The notes: generated by a model not told the origin, from the sequence alone. 64,000 nucleotides of DNA from Pseudomonadales bacterium (GCA_028280345.1 JANQLY010000003.1:1-64000), one strand, 5' to 3'; positions 46,306-56,141 are shown, counted from the stretch's first letter. Numbers and translations: made by a program.

Positions 46306-46360
46306 TTACAGCGTCTATATATAGAAGCCATACAGGCCTAGAGAGAATAGAGAGCAAGAC

Positions 46361-46750
46361 ATGTCTGAGCAATATTATGGAACCGGGCGTCGCAAAACTT
46401 CCACGGCCCGTGTTTTCCTGAAGTCCGGTAACGGCGATATTACAATTAACCAGCGCAGCATCGATCAGTACTTTGGTCGTGAAGTCGCGCGCATGATTGT
46501 GCGTCAGCCGCTCGAAACCGTTGAGATGACGGACAAGTTTGATATTAATGTCACTGTTAACGGCGGTGGTTCATTTGGCCAGGCTGGTGCGATTCGCCAC
46601 GGCATTACCCGCGCGCTGATGGAGTACGATGAGACTCTGCGCCAGCCATTGCGTGCGGCCGGTTATGTGACCCGTGATGCCCGTGAGGTAGAGCGTAAGA
46701 AAGTGGGTTTGCGCAAGGCGCGCAAGAAGCCACAATTTTCCAAACGTTAA
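46361..46750 (+). CDS. rpsI: 30S ribosomal protein S9
   Basis: 129 residues. [18 protein letters not shown] at the start, the [21 protein letters not shown] core and the basic C-terminal tail [17 protein letters not shown] that reaches the ribosomal P-site. 55 bp after rplM, followed by a strong terminator. Confidence 0.98.
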   Translation: MSEQYYGTGRRKTSTARVFLKSGNGDITINQRSIDQYFGREVARMIVRQPLETVEMTDKFDINVTVNGGGSFGQAGAIRHGITRALMEYDETLRQPLRAAGYVTRDAREVERKKVGLRKARKKPQFSKR

Positions 46751-46786
46751 GCGTTTTTGGGGCTCGTTTTATAGCATTTTGGTGGA

Positions 46787-46816
46787 CGCCTGGATTCTGG
46801 CAATCCGGGCGTTTTT
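46787..46816 (+). terminator. terminator after rpsI
   Basis: CGCCTGGATT (46787-46796) pairs with AATCCGGGCG (46802-46811, one G-T pair) over a 5-nt loop, followed by TTTTT. It separates the ribosomal operon from petABC. Confidence 0.88.
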
Positions 46817-46846
46817 GTTTGTAACTGTCTTTGGGGAGAAAACACC

Positions 46847-47446
46847 ATGAGTGACGGTGTTAACAAGTCACGCCGCAACCTGCTTATTGGCGGCATGACG
46901 GGAGTGGGGGCTGTCGGTGCCGGCTTTGCCGTCGTTCCATTTGTTAAGTCCTGGAATCCGAGTGCCCAGGCGAAAGCTGCGGGCGCACCGGTCAAGGTGA
47001 ACGTGGCCAAGCTTGAACCCGGTCAAATCATGACCGAAGAGTGGCGCGGCAAGCCTGTCTATATTTTGCGCCGGACACCGGAAGCACTCGCGGCGGTTAA
47101 GAAAGTTGAAAGCCGTGTCTCTGACCCGAATTCTGATGAATCCACTCAGGATGATTACGCGAAGAATGAATACCGTTCTATCAAGGACGAATACCTTGTT
47201 GTGCTCGGTATCTGTACTCACCTGGGCTGCGCACCGAAGTATCGTCCTGAAGTGGGCAGCATTCCGCTCGACAAGGAAGGCTGGGAAGGCGGTTTCTTCT
47301 GCCCCTGCCACGGTTCCATGTTTGATCTGGCTGGTCGTGTCTATAAAGGTGTACCTGCACCGACCAATCTGGAAGTTCCTCCGTATCACTTCGAAAGTGA
47401 TGATGTTCTTGTTGTCGGTATCCCACCAGAGGAGGCTAAGGCATGA
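46847..47446 (+). CDS. petA: ubiquinol-cytochrome c reductase Rieske iron-sulfur subunit
   Basis: 199 residues. An N-terminal twin-arginine/membrane segment (RRNLLIGGMTGVGAVGAGFAV) anchors the protein. The [2Fe-2S] ligands are in CTHLGC and CPCHGS, with the Pro-loop after them. It carries electrons from quinol at the Qo site to cytochrome c1. Its stop overlaps the petB start by four bases. Confidence 0.97.
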   Translation: MSDGVNKSRRNLLIGGMTGVGAVGAGFAVVPFVKSWNPSAQAKAAGAPVKVNVAKLEPGQIMTEEWRGKPVYILRRTPEALAAVKKVESRVSDPNSDESTQDDYAKNEYRSIKDEYLVVLGICTHLGCAPKYRPEVGSIPLDKEGWEGGFFCPCHGSMFDLAGRVYKGVPAPTNLEVPPYHFESDDVLVVGIPPEEAKA

Positions 47447-48696
47447 AATGGTTAGTTGATTTAAGAGATTGGGTCGATGCGCGTCTGCCGATCATGCGTG
47501 CATGGGATACCCACCTGGGTGGTTACTATGCGCCGAAGAACTTTAACTTCTGGTATTTCTTTGGTGTTCTGTCCCTGTTGGTACTGGTTAACCAGATTCT
47601 TACCGGCATCTGGCTTACTATGATGTACACACCTTCTGCGGAGGGTGCGTTTGCCTCTGTGGAATACATCATGCGCGATGTGGAGTGGGGCTGGCTGATT
47701 CGCTACCTGCATTCCACCGGTGCTTCGGCGTTCTTTGCCGTGGTGTACCTGCATATGTTCCGCGGTCTGCTGTACGGTTCCTATAAAAAACCCCGTGAGC
47801 TAGTGTGGATCTTCGGTATGCTGATCTACCTCGCATTAATGGCGGAAGGTTTCTTCGGCTATGTACTGCCCTGGGGCAACATGTCCTACTGGGGCGCCCA
47901 GGTTATCGTCTCCCTGTTTGGTGCGATTCCGGTCATTGGTGAAGGCCTGGTTGAGTGGGTGCGCGGCGACTACCTGATTTCCGGTATTACCCTGAATCGC
48001 TTCTTTGCACTGCACGTGGTAGCGATTCCGATTATTCTTCTCGCACTGGTACTACTGCACCTTCTCGCGTTGCATGAAGTGGGTTCTAACAACCCGGACG
48101 GTGTTGAAATCAAGGCAACCAAGGATGAAAACGGTAAGCCGCTTGATGGTGTACCGTTCTACCCACACGTTGTGGTTCACGACATGATTGGTATCGGCGT
48201 GTTCCTGTTTGTGTTCTTCTTTATTCTGTTCTTTATGCCGGAGATGGGCGGCTACTTCATTGAGTACGCCAACTTCGAACCGGCGAACAACCTCAAGACT
48301 CCGGAGCATATTGCGCCGGTCTGGTATTACACACCGTACTACGCGATGCTGCGTGCAACCACGTTTGATATCGGTTTCACTGCCAAGTTCTGGGGCTTTA
48401 TTATTATGGCGGCGGCGATTGCAATCTTCTTTGTGCTGCCGTGGCTGGATCGCAGCCCGGTTAAATCCTGGCGCTACAAAGGTTGGATGACCAAAACCTG
48501 GATCTACGTCTTCGCCTTCACCTTCCTGTTCCTCGGTTATCTCGGTGCGAAGCCGGCTGACCTGGTGATTCTGGGTGTAGGTGCAACTGCATGGGCGCAG
48601 ATCTTTACCTGGGTGTACTTCCTGTTCTTTCTGACGATGCCCTGGTATACGAAGCTAGAGAAAACCAAACCGGTTCCAGAGAGGGTGACAGGCTAA
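47443..48696 (+). CDS. petB: cytochrome b of the bc1 complex
   Basis: 417 residues with eight membrane helices. The haem-binding helix pairs are visible (LIRYLHSTGASAFFAVVYLHMFRG and FALHVVAIPIILLALVLLHLLALH), as is the Qo-site PEWY-type loop written here as APVWYYTPYYAMLRA rather than PEWY. GYVLPWGNMSYWGAQVI matches the family. It overlaps petC by one base (TAATG). Confidence 0.97.
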   Translation: MKWLVDLRDWVDARLPIMRAWDTHLGGYYAPKNFNFWYFFGVLSLLVLVNQILTGIWLTMMYTPSAEGAFASVEYIMRDVEWGWLIRYLHSTGASAFFAVVYLHMFRGLLYGSYKKPRELVWIFGMLIYLALMAEGFFGYVLPWGNMSYWGAQVIVSLFGAIPVIGEGLVEWVRGDYLISGITLNRFFALHVVAIPIILLALVLLHLLALHEVGSNNPDGVEIKATKDENGKPLDGVPFYPHVVVHDMIGIGVFLFVFFFILFFMPEMGGYFIEYANFEPANNLKTPEHIAPVWYYTPYYAMLRATTFDIGFTAKFWGFIIMAAAIAIFFVLPWLDRSPVKSWRYKGWMTKTWIYVFAFTFLFLGYLGAKPADLVILGVGATAWAQIFTWVYFLFFLTMPWYTKLEKTKPVPERVTG

Positions 48697-49442
48697 TGAA
48701 AAAGATTGTACTGACTATTTTATTCACTGTTCTGCCTGCCATGGGACTGGCTGCGGGTGGCCCGAGTGTGCCGCTGATGGATATCCGTGCAGATCACACC
48801 AACAAGGAATCCTTGCAACACGGCGCGAAGATCTACGCCAACTACTGTATGGGCTGTCACTCAGTCAAGTACATGCGCTACGAGCGTATTGCGGATGATC
48901 TGGGTATTCCCCATGAGCTGATGCAGGAACACCTGAACTTCAGCGATAAGAAAATCGGTGAGCTGATGACCATTGCGGTGGACGAAAAAACCCAAAAGCA
49001 ATGGTTTGGCGCGCCACCGCCGGATCTGTCACTGATTACCCGTTTAAAAGGCGGCCCTGACTGGCTCTTCACCTATATGATGAGTTTCTACAAGGACGAC
49101 AGCCGTCCGTTTGGCATGAACAACAAGGTCTTCAAAGATGTGGGTATGCCCCATGTCATGGTTGATGCCCAGGGTGTACAGGAGTGTGAAAAGCATGTTG
49201 TAACCGACGATGAGGGTAAAGAGAAAACGGTGATTGGCGACTGTGAAATTACCGAAGCCGGTTATATGACAGCTGAGGAATACGAGATCGCGGTATACGA
49301 CCTTACCAACTTCCTCGACTATGTGGCGGAGCCCTATAAAGAAGATCGCAAACGCATTGGCCTGTGGGCACTGTTGTATGCGTTTATCTTCACGATTGTG
49401 GCGGTGCTGCTCAACAACGAATACTGGCGTGACATTCACTAG
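48696..49442 (+). CDS. petC: cytochrome c1 of the bc1 complex
   Basis: 248 residues. A signal peptide (IVLTILFTVLPAMGLAAG), the haem site YCMGCHSVKYMRYERIADDLG and a probable axial Met in DVGMPHVM. A C-terminal membrane anchor (LWALLYAFIFTIVAVLLNNEYW) follows. The open frame extends upstream into petB; the ATG at 48696 is the real start. Electrons pass from it to soluble cytochromes. Confidence 0.97.
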   Translation: MKKIVLTILFTVLPAMGLAAGGPSVPLMDIRADHTNKESLQHGAKIYANYCMGCHSVKYMRYERIADDLGIPHELMQEHLNFSDKKIGELMTIAVDEKTQKQWFGAPPPDLSLITRLKGGPDWLFTYMMSFYKDDSRPFGMNNKVFKDVGMPHVMVDAQGVQECEKHVVTDDEGKEKTVIGDCEITEAGYMTAEEYEIAVYDLTNFLDYVAEPYKEDRKRIGLWALLYAFIFTIVAVLLNNEYWRDIH

Positions 49443-49499
49443 TTCCACTAGTCTCTCGCTACACACACAAGATAGAGTAAGAAGGGTTAGGGGTAAGTT

Positions 49500-50132
49500 A
49501 TGTCATTAGTCACCAAACGATCGTCGATGGCGCTGTTTTCAGATGCCAAAAGTCACTACAGTCACCGGGTCAGGATTGTACTGGCAGAGAAAGGTGTTGT
49601 CGTTGAGGTGATTGAAATCGATCCTGACAATAAACCTGCCGAACTTGCAGATCTTAACCCGTATAACTCACTGCCGGTGCTCGTTGATCGCGACCTGTCC
49701 CTGTATGAATCCTGGGTAATGATGGAATACCTCGACGAGCGCTTTCCTCATCCACCGCTGATGCCGGTGCAACCGGTATCCCGTGCCTACAGCCGTCTGT
49801 GGCGCCACCGTATCCAGCGCGACTGGTGTGGCTACATCGATATGCTTACCAGCGGTCAGGGTAGCGATGCGGAAAAAGACACGGCGCGCAAGGAACTCAA
49901 GGAAAGCCTGGTGACCATTGCGCCAATCTTTTCCGAGAAGCCTTACTTTATGAGTGAAGAGTTAACGTTGATCGACTGCTGTCTGTCACCGATTTTGTGG
50001 CGTTTGAAAGAGATGGGTATTTCATTGCCTAACACCAAGCAGGTCAAGCCGCTGCAGGATTATATGGAAAGAATGTTCAACCGCGATGCGTTCCAGGAAT
50101 CGCTGTCTGAAGATGAAAAGGAAATGAATTAG
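49500..50132 (+). CDS. sspA: stringent starvation protein A
   Basis: 210 residues of the glutathione-S-transferase fold: LFSDAKSHYSHRVRIVLAEKGV at the start, LNPYNSLPVLVDRDLSLYES and DERFPHPPLMPVQPVSRA, and the helical C-terminal domain. SspA associates with RNA polymerase and is not a catalytic GST. The sspA-sspB order after petABC is the usual one in gammaproteobacteria. Confidence 0.96.
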   Translation: MSLVTKRSSMALFSDAKSHYSHRVRIVLAEKGVVVEVIEIDPDNKPAELADLNPYNSLPVLVDRDLSLYESWVMMEYLDERFPHPPLMPVQPVSRAYSRLWRHRIQRDWCGYIDMLTSGQGSDAEKDTARKELKESLVTIAPIFSEKPYFMSEELTLIDCCLSPILWRLKEMGISLPNTKQVKPLQDYMERMFNRDAFQESLSEDEKEMN

Positions 50133-50168
50133 ACGAAGCTGTCGTATCCGTAAAACATGACTAATCAC

Positions 50169-50200
50169 AAAAGGGGTGGCATAACAATCACCCCTTTTTT
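50169..50200 (+). terminator. terminator between sspA and sspB
   Basis: AAAAGGGGTG (50169-50178) pairs with CACCCCTTTT (50189-50198) and is followed by T residues. It ends directly before the sspB start region, so it may attenuate read-through into sspB. Confidence 0.85.
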
Positions 50201-50212
50201 ATGGAAGCCGCT

Positions 50213-50614
50213 ATGAGCATGACATCAAGCCGCCCCTATCTGATTCGAGCGCTTTACGAGTGGATACTCGACAATGACTGCACCCCGCATATTCTCGTAC
50301 ACGCCGATGCCGAAGGTGTGGATGTGCCGCAGCAGTACGTACAGGATGGACAGATTGTGTTGAATATTGCGCCTACTGCGGTGGTCGACCTGTTAATGGA
50401 TAACCAGGCGATTTCATTTAATGCACGCTTTGGCGGTACTCCAACCGATATTTACATTCCTGTTGCCTCAGTGATTGGCATCATTACCCGTGAGAACGGC
50501 CAGGGTATGATGTTTGATTTTAACGAGCCACAACAGCCGCCGCCAACAGGGCCGGAAGAGGAAGGCGATAATAATAAGCCGGCGGGTAAGCCGACACTGA
50601 AGATTGTTAAGTAA
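50213..50614 (+). CDS. sspB: ClpXP protease specificity-enhancing factor
   Basis: 133 residues from the ATG at 50213. An in-frame ATG at 50201 overlaps the GGAAG that serves as the ribosome site for the later one. RPYLIRALYEWILDNDCTPHILVHAD and GQIVLNIAPTAVVDL are the SspB fold, FNARFGGTPTDIYIPVASV follows, and a disordered acidic tail ends in KPTLKIVK, which matches the ClpX-docking peptide type. It tethers ssrA-tagged substrates to ClpXP. Confidence 0.95.
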   Translation: MSMTSSRPYLIRALYEWILDNDCTPHILVHADAEGVDVPQQYVQDGQIVLNIAPTAVVDLLMDNQAISFNARFGGTPTDIYIPVASVIGIITRENGQGMMFDFNEPQQPPPTGPEEEGDNNKPAGKPTLKIVK

Positions 50615-50912
50615 TAATAAAGAATTCTATACATTAAATAATGATTCTCAGGATGTAATTTGGCAGAGCTGCGTCTGTGAGATAAAGCTTATCTGGTCAT
50701 TGTGGCCTATTGCCATCTACTATATGGTTTTAATGACTGCGAAGCTGGCTGGCATCATGCTGTGGTGTAGTATTGAAGATTTTTTGAGCAGGTGTTAGAG
50801 TGCGAAACTATAAATAAAAAATATAAAGCGTATAAAAGTACCTGGTTGTAGCTAAGGAAATTAATTAAACAAATAGCTAACAGAAATAACCAGTATGGTT
50901 AAAGGAAAACAA
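50615..50912. other. AT-rich intergenic region upstream of the RCC1/VCBS gene
   Basis: About 300 bp, visibly richer in A and T than the flanking genes. I see no gene or strong hairpin in it. It probably carries the promoter of the repeat-protein gene. Confidence 0.6.
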
Positions 50913-53108
50913 ATGAATATAAAGAAACCGGGTGATATTGTCAGACTACTGTTTAACAGCTCTTCTGTATTGATAAAAGTGTATTGTGCGCTTGCGTTAA
51001 TGTTCTGTGGGCCGTTGGGAGCGATTGAAGGTGATAGTGACAATGATATGCTGGTTGATAGTTGGGAAAGTGATAATAGTCGTAACCCGGCAGTAGCGGA
51101 TTTTTTTGTTAGCGCGGGGTGGAATACAACCTGTAGTAAATCAGATAGTGGTGTTACCTGCTGGGGGGATGTCAGTAATGGGCAAAACGCTAATATACCT
51201 TCTTTCAGTAATTTACAAGAGTTGGCTGTAGGAGCCAGTCATGTTTGTGGGTTGGATGATAACGGGGTTCAGTGCTGGGGAAATCCTGCGTATACCTCGG
51301 TACCAGCTATGACCGGGGTTACACAAATCAGCTCCTTTAAAAACCATACTTGTGCCTTACATGATGGTGGTGTCAGTTGCTGGGGGGATAATACCTACGG
51401 GCAAACAATCGTGCCTGTGTTGACTAATCCCACACAAATAGCAGTAGGGGGAGGACATAGCTGTGCGCTGGACGGTGCAATCATTATTTGCTGGGGACTA
51501 AACGATCATGGTCAGTCAAACCAGAAAAACGGAAGCTCGGTATCAAAACTGGTTGCCGGTGATAAACATAACTGTGCTATAGGTGGAGTTACAATTGGTT
51601 ACGTATCCTGTTGGGGAGTTGATGGTAAAGGGCAGTCGTCTCCAGATCCTTTCTATCGACATTCTGTACTGGATATTAGTGCTGGTCAAAATATGTCATG
51701 TGCTCTCTATAAACACAATAATATAAATAAGGTGCGCTGCTGGGGTTCTGATGGTCTGGGACAGTCTTCCTGGTCTGCGTCAACAGAACAAACAACATTG
51801 CTAACATCGGGTTATCAGCATACTTGTGCATTGGATGAGGATGGGGTGTTCTGCTGGGGAAGAGATTCGGAGGGTCAGGGTTCTGTGCCATTTGCAATAT
51901 TTGATGATGCTGACGATGACAATGATTTAATTTCGGATATATGGGAGAGTAATAATGGTTTAAACGCTGTAGATAATTCAGATGCTGATCTTGATCCCGA
52001 TAGTGATGGCTTGAGTAATTATGCCGAGTATCGTTACGGTTTCGATCCGTTCATAGTAGATAGTGCAGTGATAGCCCGGAATGATTTTGATGCAGATGGA
52101 GACGATGACTTGATTTTTCAGGATAGTGATTCAGGAGTGATTTCAAGATGGGAATTGCAGAATGGTTTGAAATCTACCGGGTCCTGGTGGGATCAAATCC
52201 CCGTTGTTAACCAGTGGTGGTTGTCTGCTGATTTTGAATTGGTTGCGTATATTGATGTGGATGGCGATTATGATCAGGACCTGGTTTTTCATGATGGTGT
52301 GACAGAGCTTGTTATCTGGGTAATGGAAAATGGTGAGAGAGTAGATACCCATTATGTTGAAGGGCCAGATGGTTTCCCTGTTGTGAAAGCAGCAAAACTC
52401 AGTGATGCTACTTTTGATGGTATGGTATTTAGTAATAGCGAGGGGAATATCATCACGATGCGTACAGGAAGATACTCATTTCCTTCAGCGTATGGTCACA
52501 CGGCCTGGATTGGTGCCTATGCAGGCTATACGCATGTTGCGTCAGGTGACCTGGATGCCGATGGTGATGATGATCTTGTTTTGCAGGATGCCGTAGGTAA
52601 TGTTGTCATTATAGAAATTGAAAATATAGAAAAGGTAACGGCACGCTGGTTAGGACAATGGAACGGACGCGAAGTTATTGGAACAGGCGATGCTGACCTG
52701 GATGGAGATGAAGATATTTTTATGGCGAATGGCGGTGATATATCGCTGATTGAGATGGAAGATGCGCAAAAGGTGATTGGGCGCTGGGTTGGCGTCTGGT
52801 CTGGCTATGAATTTCAGAGCTTGGGCGATATTGATGCTGATGGTGATGTAGATCTGATTTTGCAGGACTCGGATAGTGGTGCTATAGCTGGAATTGAGAT
52901 TGAAAATGCAGCGAAAGTTGTTGGTCGTTGGCTTGGCAATTTTAACTATGACGTTAAAGGCGGAGTGGATGCTGATGCTGATGGTGATATGGATGTGGTA
53001 TTGCAGGATGGTTCGGGAAATGTAGCATTAATCGAACTGGAAAACGGTGCTAAAGTTGGCGGGGCAAAATGGTTGGGTGTGAACAGTGGGGAGATACGCC
53101 TTTTCTGA
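50913..53108 (+). CDS. secreted RCC1/BNR and VCBS repeat protein
   Basis: 731 residues from the ATG at 50913 (AAAGGA six bases upstream); an ATG at 50895 is also in frame. A signal-like segment (VLIKVYCALALMFCGPLGA) is followed by seven RCC1-like units, each ending in a CWG motif (VTCWGD, VQCWGN, VSCWGD, IICWGL, VSCWGV, VRCWGS, VFCWGR), most with a Cys before it (HTCALHDGGVSCWG). A type-3-thrombospondin-like Ca-binding stretch (DADDDNDLISDIW; DADLDPDSDGLSNY) and about six VCBS/FG-GAP repeats (DFDADGDDDLIFQDSDSG; DLDADGDDDLVLQDA) follow. A secreted or surface Ca-binding double-propeller protein is inferred. Base composition is lower in GC than its neighbours. Confidence 0.85.
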   Translation: MNIKKPGDIVRLLFNSSSVLIKVYCALALMFCGPLGAIEGDSDNDMLVDSWESDNSRNPAVADFFVSAGWNTTCSKSDSGVTCWGDVSNGQNANIPSFSNLQELAVGASHVCGLDDNGVQCWGNPAYTSVPAMTGVTQISSFKNHTCALHDGGVSCWGDNTYGQTIVPVLTNPTQIAVGGGHSCALDGAIIICWGLNDHGQSNQKNGSSVSKLVAGDKHNCAIGGVTIGYVSCWGVDGKGQSSPDPFYRHSVLDISAGQNMSCALYKHNNINKVRCWGSDGLGQSSWSASTEQTTLLTSGYQHTCALDEDGVFCWGRDSEGQGSVPFAIFDDADDDNDLISDIWESNNGLNAVDNSDADLDPDSDGLSNYAEYRYGFDPFIVDSAVIARNDFDADGDDDLIFQDSDSGVISRWELQNGLKSTGSWWDQIPVVNQWWLSADFELVAYIDVDGDYDQDLVFHDGVTELVIWVMENGERVDTHYVEGPDGFPVVKAAKLSDATFDGMVFSNSEGNIITMRTGRYSFPSAYGHTAWIGAYAGYTHVASGDLDADGDDDLVLQDAVGNVVIIEIENIEKVTARWLGQWNGREVIGTGDADLDGDEDIFMANGGDISLIEMEDAQKVIGRWVGVWSGYEFQSLGDIDADGDVDLILQDSDSGAIAGIEIENAAKVVGRWLGNFNYDVKGGVDADADGDMDVVLQDGSGNVALIELENGAKVGGAKWLGVNSGEIRLF

Positions 53109-53227
53109 TTGTTCGATAAAAAATAAGTAATAGATATTCTCTTTCTGCCTGGTAAATTCCCAAGGTGTTTCTTTAAATAATTCTTTTACAATCCCTTTAA
53201 TGTAGTAATTAGCTAAAGGGTAGAGAC

Positions 53228-54316
53228 ATGACAAAACGCGTGGTTGTATGGGGCACAGGTAATGTCGGCAGGCCGGCGATTCGAGCAGTATTGGCCCATC
53301 GTGATTTGACTCTGGCGGGCGTTATCGTCAGTAACCCGGATAAGGTGGGCAAGGATGCGGGTGAGCTTGCGGGTGTTGCTGCCTGCGGCGTTTTAGCCAC
53401 TGATGACTGGCAGACTTTATTAAAAAGCAATATTGATGCTGTGGTTTATACCGCAAATGCGGATACACGTCCCGAAGAAGCGTTTATGGATTTGTTCGGC
53501 TGTCTTGGTGCGGGTGTGAATGTGGTATCGACCTCGTTTTATCCGCTGTTATATCCGGACAGTATCGATGCGATTAAAGACGCGATTGATCCGGTGCAGG
53601 GTGTGTGTGAACAATCCGGTGCGTCGGTGTTTATTTCCGGTGTTGATCCCGGTTGGGCGATGGATATGATGCCGATTATTGCCAGCGGTGTGGTATCCGG
53701 TATTGAAGAAGTGCGTGTGCAGGAAATCTTTAACTACGGCCTTTACGATCAACCGGAAGTGGTGCGTGAGATTATCGGCTTTGGCAAGTCCATGGATGAA
53801 CTGCCGCGCATGCTGGAAGAAAGTGCGTTAAAAACCGTGTGGGGTCCAATGGTACAGATTGTTGCCGATGCACTGGGGGCGCCGCTCGATAGCATTGAAA
53901 CGGTTGTCGAGCGTAGGGCGTTGCAGAAAACCGTTGATGTGGATGGGATGGGCACATTTGCAGCGGGCACTCAGGGCGCGTTTCGTTTTGAAGTGCAAGG
54001 CATGATTGCCGGCAAGCCCCGTTTTGTAGTGGAACATATTACGCGTATTGATGATGACTGTGCGCCGGACTGGGACTATCCGCCGCAGGGAAGTGGCTGT
54101 CACCAGATTAAAATTACCGGCAACCCGAATTTAACCCTGTCCTATCACGGTGAAGATCCGGTGGAGCCGGGGCCGGCAGGTGGTGGTAACTGCTCGGCAG
54201 CTAACCGTATTGTGAATGCGATTCCTGCGGTCTGTGCAGCAAAGCCCGGTATTGTGACTCCGCTGGATTTACCTGCGATTCATGGCGGGCCGCAGCTGGC
54301 GTTCAAGCAGGCTTAA
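53228..54316 (+). CDS. dihydrodipicolinate-reductase-like NAD(P)-dependent dehydrogenase
   Basis: 362 residues. Rossmann motif VVVWGTGNVGRPAIRAVLAH at the N-terminus and VVYTANADTRPEE, with a C-terminal substrate domain. The pattern matches the dihydrodipicolinate reductase-related family that includes 2,4-diaminopentanoate dehydrogenase and unassigned dehydrogenases; it is much longer than DapB. The real substrate is unknown. Start preceded by AAAGGGTAGAG. Confidence 0.82.
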   Translation: MTKRVVVWGTGNVGRPAIRAVLAHRDLTLAGVIVSNPDKVGKDAGELAGVAACGVLATDDWQTLLKSNIDAVVYTANADTRPEEAFMDLFGCLGAGVNVVSTSFYPLLYPDSIDAIKDAIDPVQGVCEQSGASVFISGVDPGWAMDMMPIIASGVVSGIEEVRVQEIFNYGLYDQPEVVREIIGFGKSMDELPRMLEESALKTVWGPMVQIVADALGAPLDSIETVVERRALQKTVDVDGMGTFAAGTQGAFRFEVQGMIAGKPRFVVEHITRIDDDCAPDWDYPPQGSGCHQIKITGNPNLTLSYHGEDPVEPGPAGGGNCSAANRIVNAIPAVCAAKPGIVTPLDLPAIHGGPQLAFKQA

Positions 54317-54319
54317 GGC

Positions 54320-54925
54320 CTATAAAATCCAGAGCGTAATAAAACCCGCAGCAATACCCCAATAGAGCGAGCGCTTAAATAATGCTGCGCCCTGACTAAA
54401 GTGGTTGATAATCACATCGAGCGGGTTTTCACCGTTGCGTATGCGTAAGCTCACGGGCCCTTCCAGCACCAATACATACACGAGGTTGCCGATGCAGGTG
54501 GCAAACAAACACTCCCGTGCAAAGTTATCGAGTGGCAGACACAGCCATAGCAGCGTAATTAAACAGATGTTGCCGATTGGGCCGCCGGCACTCAGCCATA
54601 GATATTGCTTCGGTGTATTGCTGGCGTAATCAAAGTCAAAAAATAATGGATGGATTGATGCTTTAACTGTGTATTGGCCGCCGGATAATACCGCGCCAAA
54701 ATAATGGCCCCATTCGTGGATAATATGGCTCATTGCAATGCCGGCAGCGATGGCAACAAGAAAGGCGAGTGGCTTGGCCAGCGACACATCACTAAACTGT
54801 AGCCATAAATCGCTGCTGATCCACATGGTTGCGGCGAGTAAAAACACACCGGTATGGGCAGCGGCTTGCAGGCGCAGGTTTTTATCTTGCTGGTTTTGTT
54901 GGGAGGGGTCGGCTGTTTCGCTCAT
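54320..54925 (-). CDS. M50-like integral membrane metalloprotease
   Basis: 201 residues with about five membrane helices. The zinc motif HEWGH is in AMSHIIHEWGHYFGAVLSGG (HExxH) and a second site element may be WLSAGGPIGN. This resembles M50/site-2-protease relatives that lack the PDZ domain. It converges with the dehydrogenase gene with only 3 bp between the stops. Confidence 0.78.
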   Translation of the reverse strand: MSETADPSQQNQQDKNLRLQAAAHTGVFLLAATMWISSDLWLQFSDVSLAKPLAFLVAIAAGIAMSHIIHEWGHYFGAVLSGGQYTVKASIHPLFFDFDYASNTPKQYLWLSAGGPIGNICLITLLWLCLPLDNFARECLFATCIGNLVYVLVLEGPVSLRIRNGENPLDVIINHFSQGAALFKRSLYWGIAAGFITLWIL

Positions 54926-55260
54926 GCTTTCTCATAACATTACCACATTGAATGTTGTAGCCTATGTGCGTTTCAGGTGAAAAGCAGTACGTGAAAATAT
55001 CAGGTAAAAGGGCGGGAATACGTTTTTATCTTTGCTCATTTACCCCCAGGTGAGCCAATGTTATTTCACGGCTTAATCGCGATCTGCACAAGTTTTGTAT
55101 CAATAAATAACAGCAGATTTAGGGCGTACTGCCTGCCATATCCTGTCAGTAGTAGTCAGGAAAGACTATTTACGTTATCTTAATGGCCCGCTATTACCAT
55201 CAACATGACACAAATGCTTGTCATCGATGTGTTTTAACTTATTTGTCTGAGGAGTGACTT
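54926..55260. other. 335-bp intergenic region between the M50-like gene and mscS
   Basis: Divergent region holding the promoters of the M50-like gene (minus) and mscS (plus). No gene, clear operator or terminator was recognised. A GAGGAG ribosome site for mscS lies at its end. Confidence 0.6.
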
Positions 55261-56091
55261 ATGCTTGATAGTGAATCCACCGCTAAATATGCTGACCAGT
55301 TAATGTCTTTGGGGGTGGAATATGCCCCGAAAGTGGCAATGGCACTTTTTGTCCTGTTTCTTGGTTTTTGGCTTATCAAGCGTGTTGTCAATGTCTTGAG
55401 CCTGGGCTTGAAAAAGCATGGCGCTGATGAGCAATTAACCTACTTTTTAAGTAGTACAAGCAGCATTATCCTAAAATGCCTGTTGCTTATCTCTGTTGCC
55501 TCGATGATTGGCATTGAGACAACGTCGTTTTTAGCTATTTTCGGTGCTGCCGGTTTGGCGATTGGTCTTGCCTTGCAGGGCAGTTTGAGCAATCTGGCAG
55601 GCGGTGTTTTGCTGCTGATTTTCAAACCTTACAAAGTGGGGGACCTGATTGAATCACAGGGGCATTTGGGCGTTGTTAAGGAAATCCAGATATTTAATAC
55701 TATTCTTACCAATCCGAATAACAAGCGGGTGATTTTGCCGAATGGAGCGGTATCGAATGGTTCATTGGTTAATTACTCTGCAGAGGGGACTTTGCGTGTG
55801 GATCTGGAAATCGGTATTTCCTACAAGTCTGATATTGCCCGGGCTAAATCCATTGTTGAGCGTATTTTCTCTGAAGATGAACGCGTACTTAAGGATGGTT
55901 CCGCTTTTGTCGGTGTATTGGCACTGGCGGATAGCTCGGTTAACCTGGCGGTGCGACCGTGGTGCAAGATTGAGGATTACTGGGGCGTATTTTTTGGCAT
56001 TCAGGAAAAAGTAAAGCTGGCGTTTGATGCCGAGGGTATTGAGATTCCGTTCCCGCAGCGTGATGTTCACCTGATTCCTGCAGAGTCATAA
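55261..56091 (+). CDS. mscS: small-conductance mechanosensitive channel
   Basis: 276 residues. The N-terminal helices lead to the pore helix FLAIFGAAGLAIGLALQGSLSNLAGGVLLLI with its Gly/Ala pattern. The beta domain VGDLIESQGHLGVVKEIQIFNTILTNPNNKRVILPNG is the typical MscS signature. It opens under membrane tension to release solutes. A clear terminator follows. Confidence 0.95.
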   Translation: MLDSESTAKYADQLMSLGVEYAPKVAMALFVLFLGFWLIKRVVNVLSLGLKKHGADEQLTYFLSSTSSIILKCLLLISVASMIGIETTSFLAIFGAAGLAIGLALQGSLSNLAGGVLLLIFKPYKVGDLIESQGHLGVVKEIQIFNTILTNPNNKRVILPNGAVSNGSLVNYSAEGTLRVDLEIGISYKSDIARAKSIVERIFSEDERVLKDGSAFVGVLALADSSVNLAVRPWCKIEDYWGVFFGIQEKVKLAFDAEGIEIPFPQRDVHLIPAES

Positions 56092-56111
56092 TCGTTGTTT
56101 ATGGAGAGAAT

Positions 56112-56141
56112 AAAAAAGGCCAGCTAATCCTGGCCTTTTTT
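56112..56141 (+). terminator. terminator after mscS
   Basis: AAAAAAGGCCAG (56112-56123) pairs with CTGGCCTTTTTT (56130-56141) over a 6-nt loop, ending in a T-run. Confidence 0.9.
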
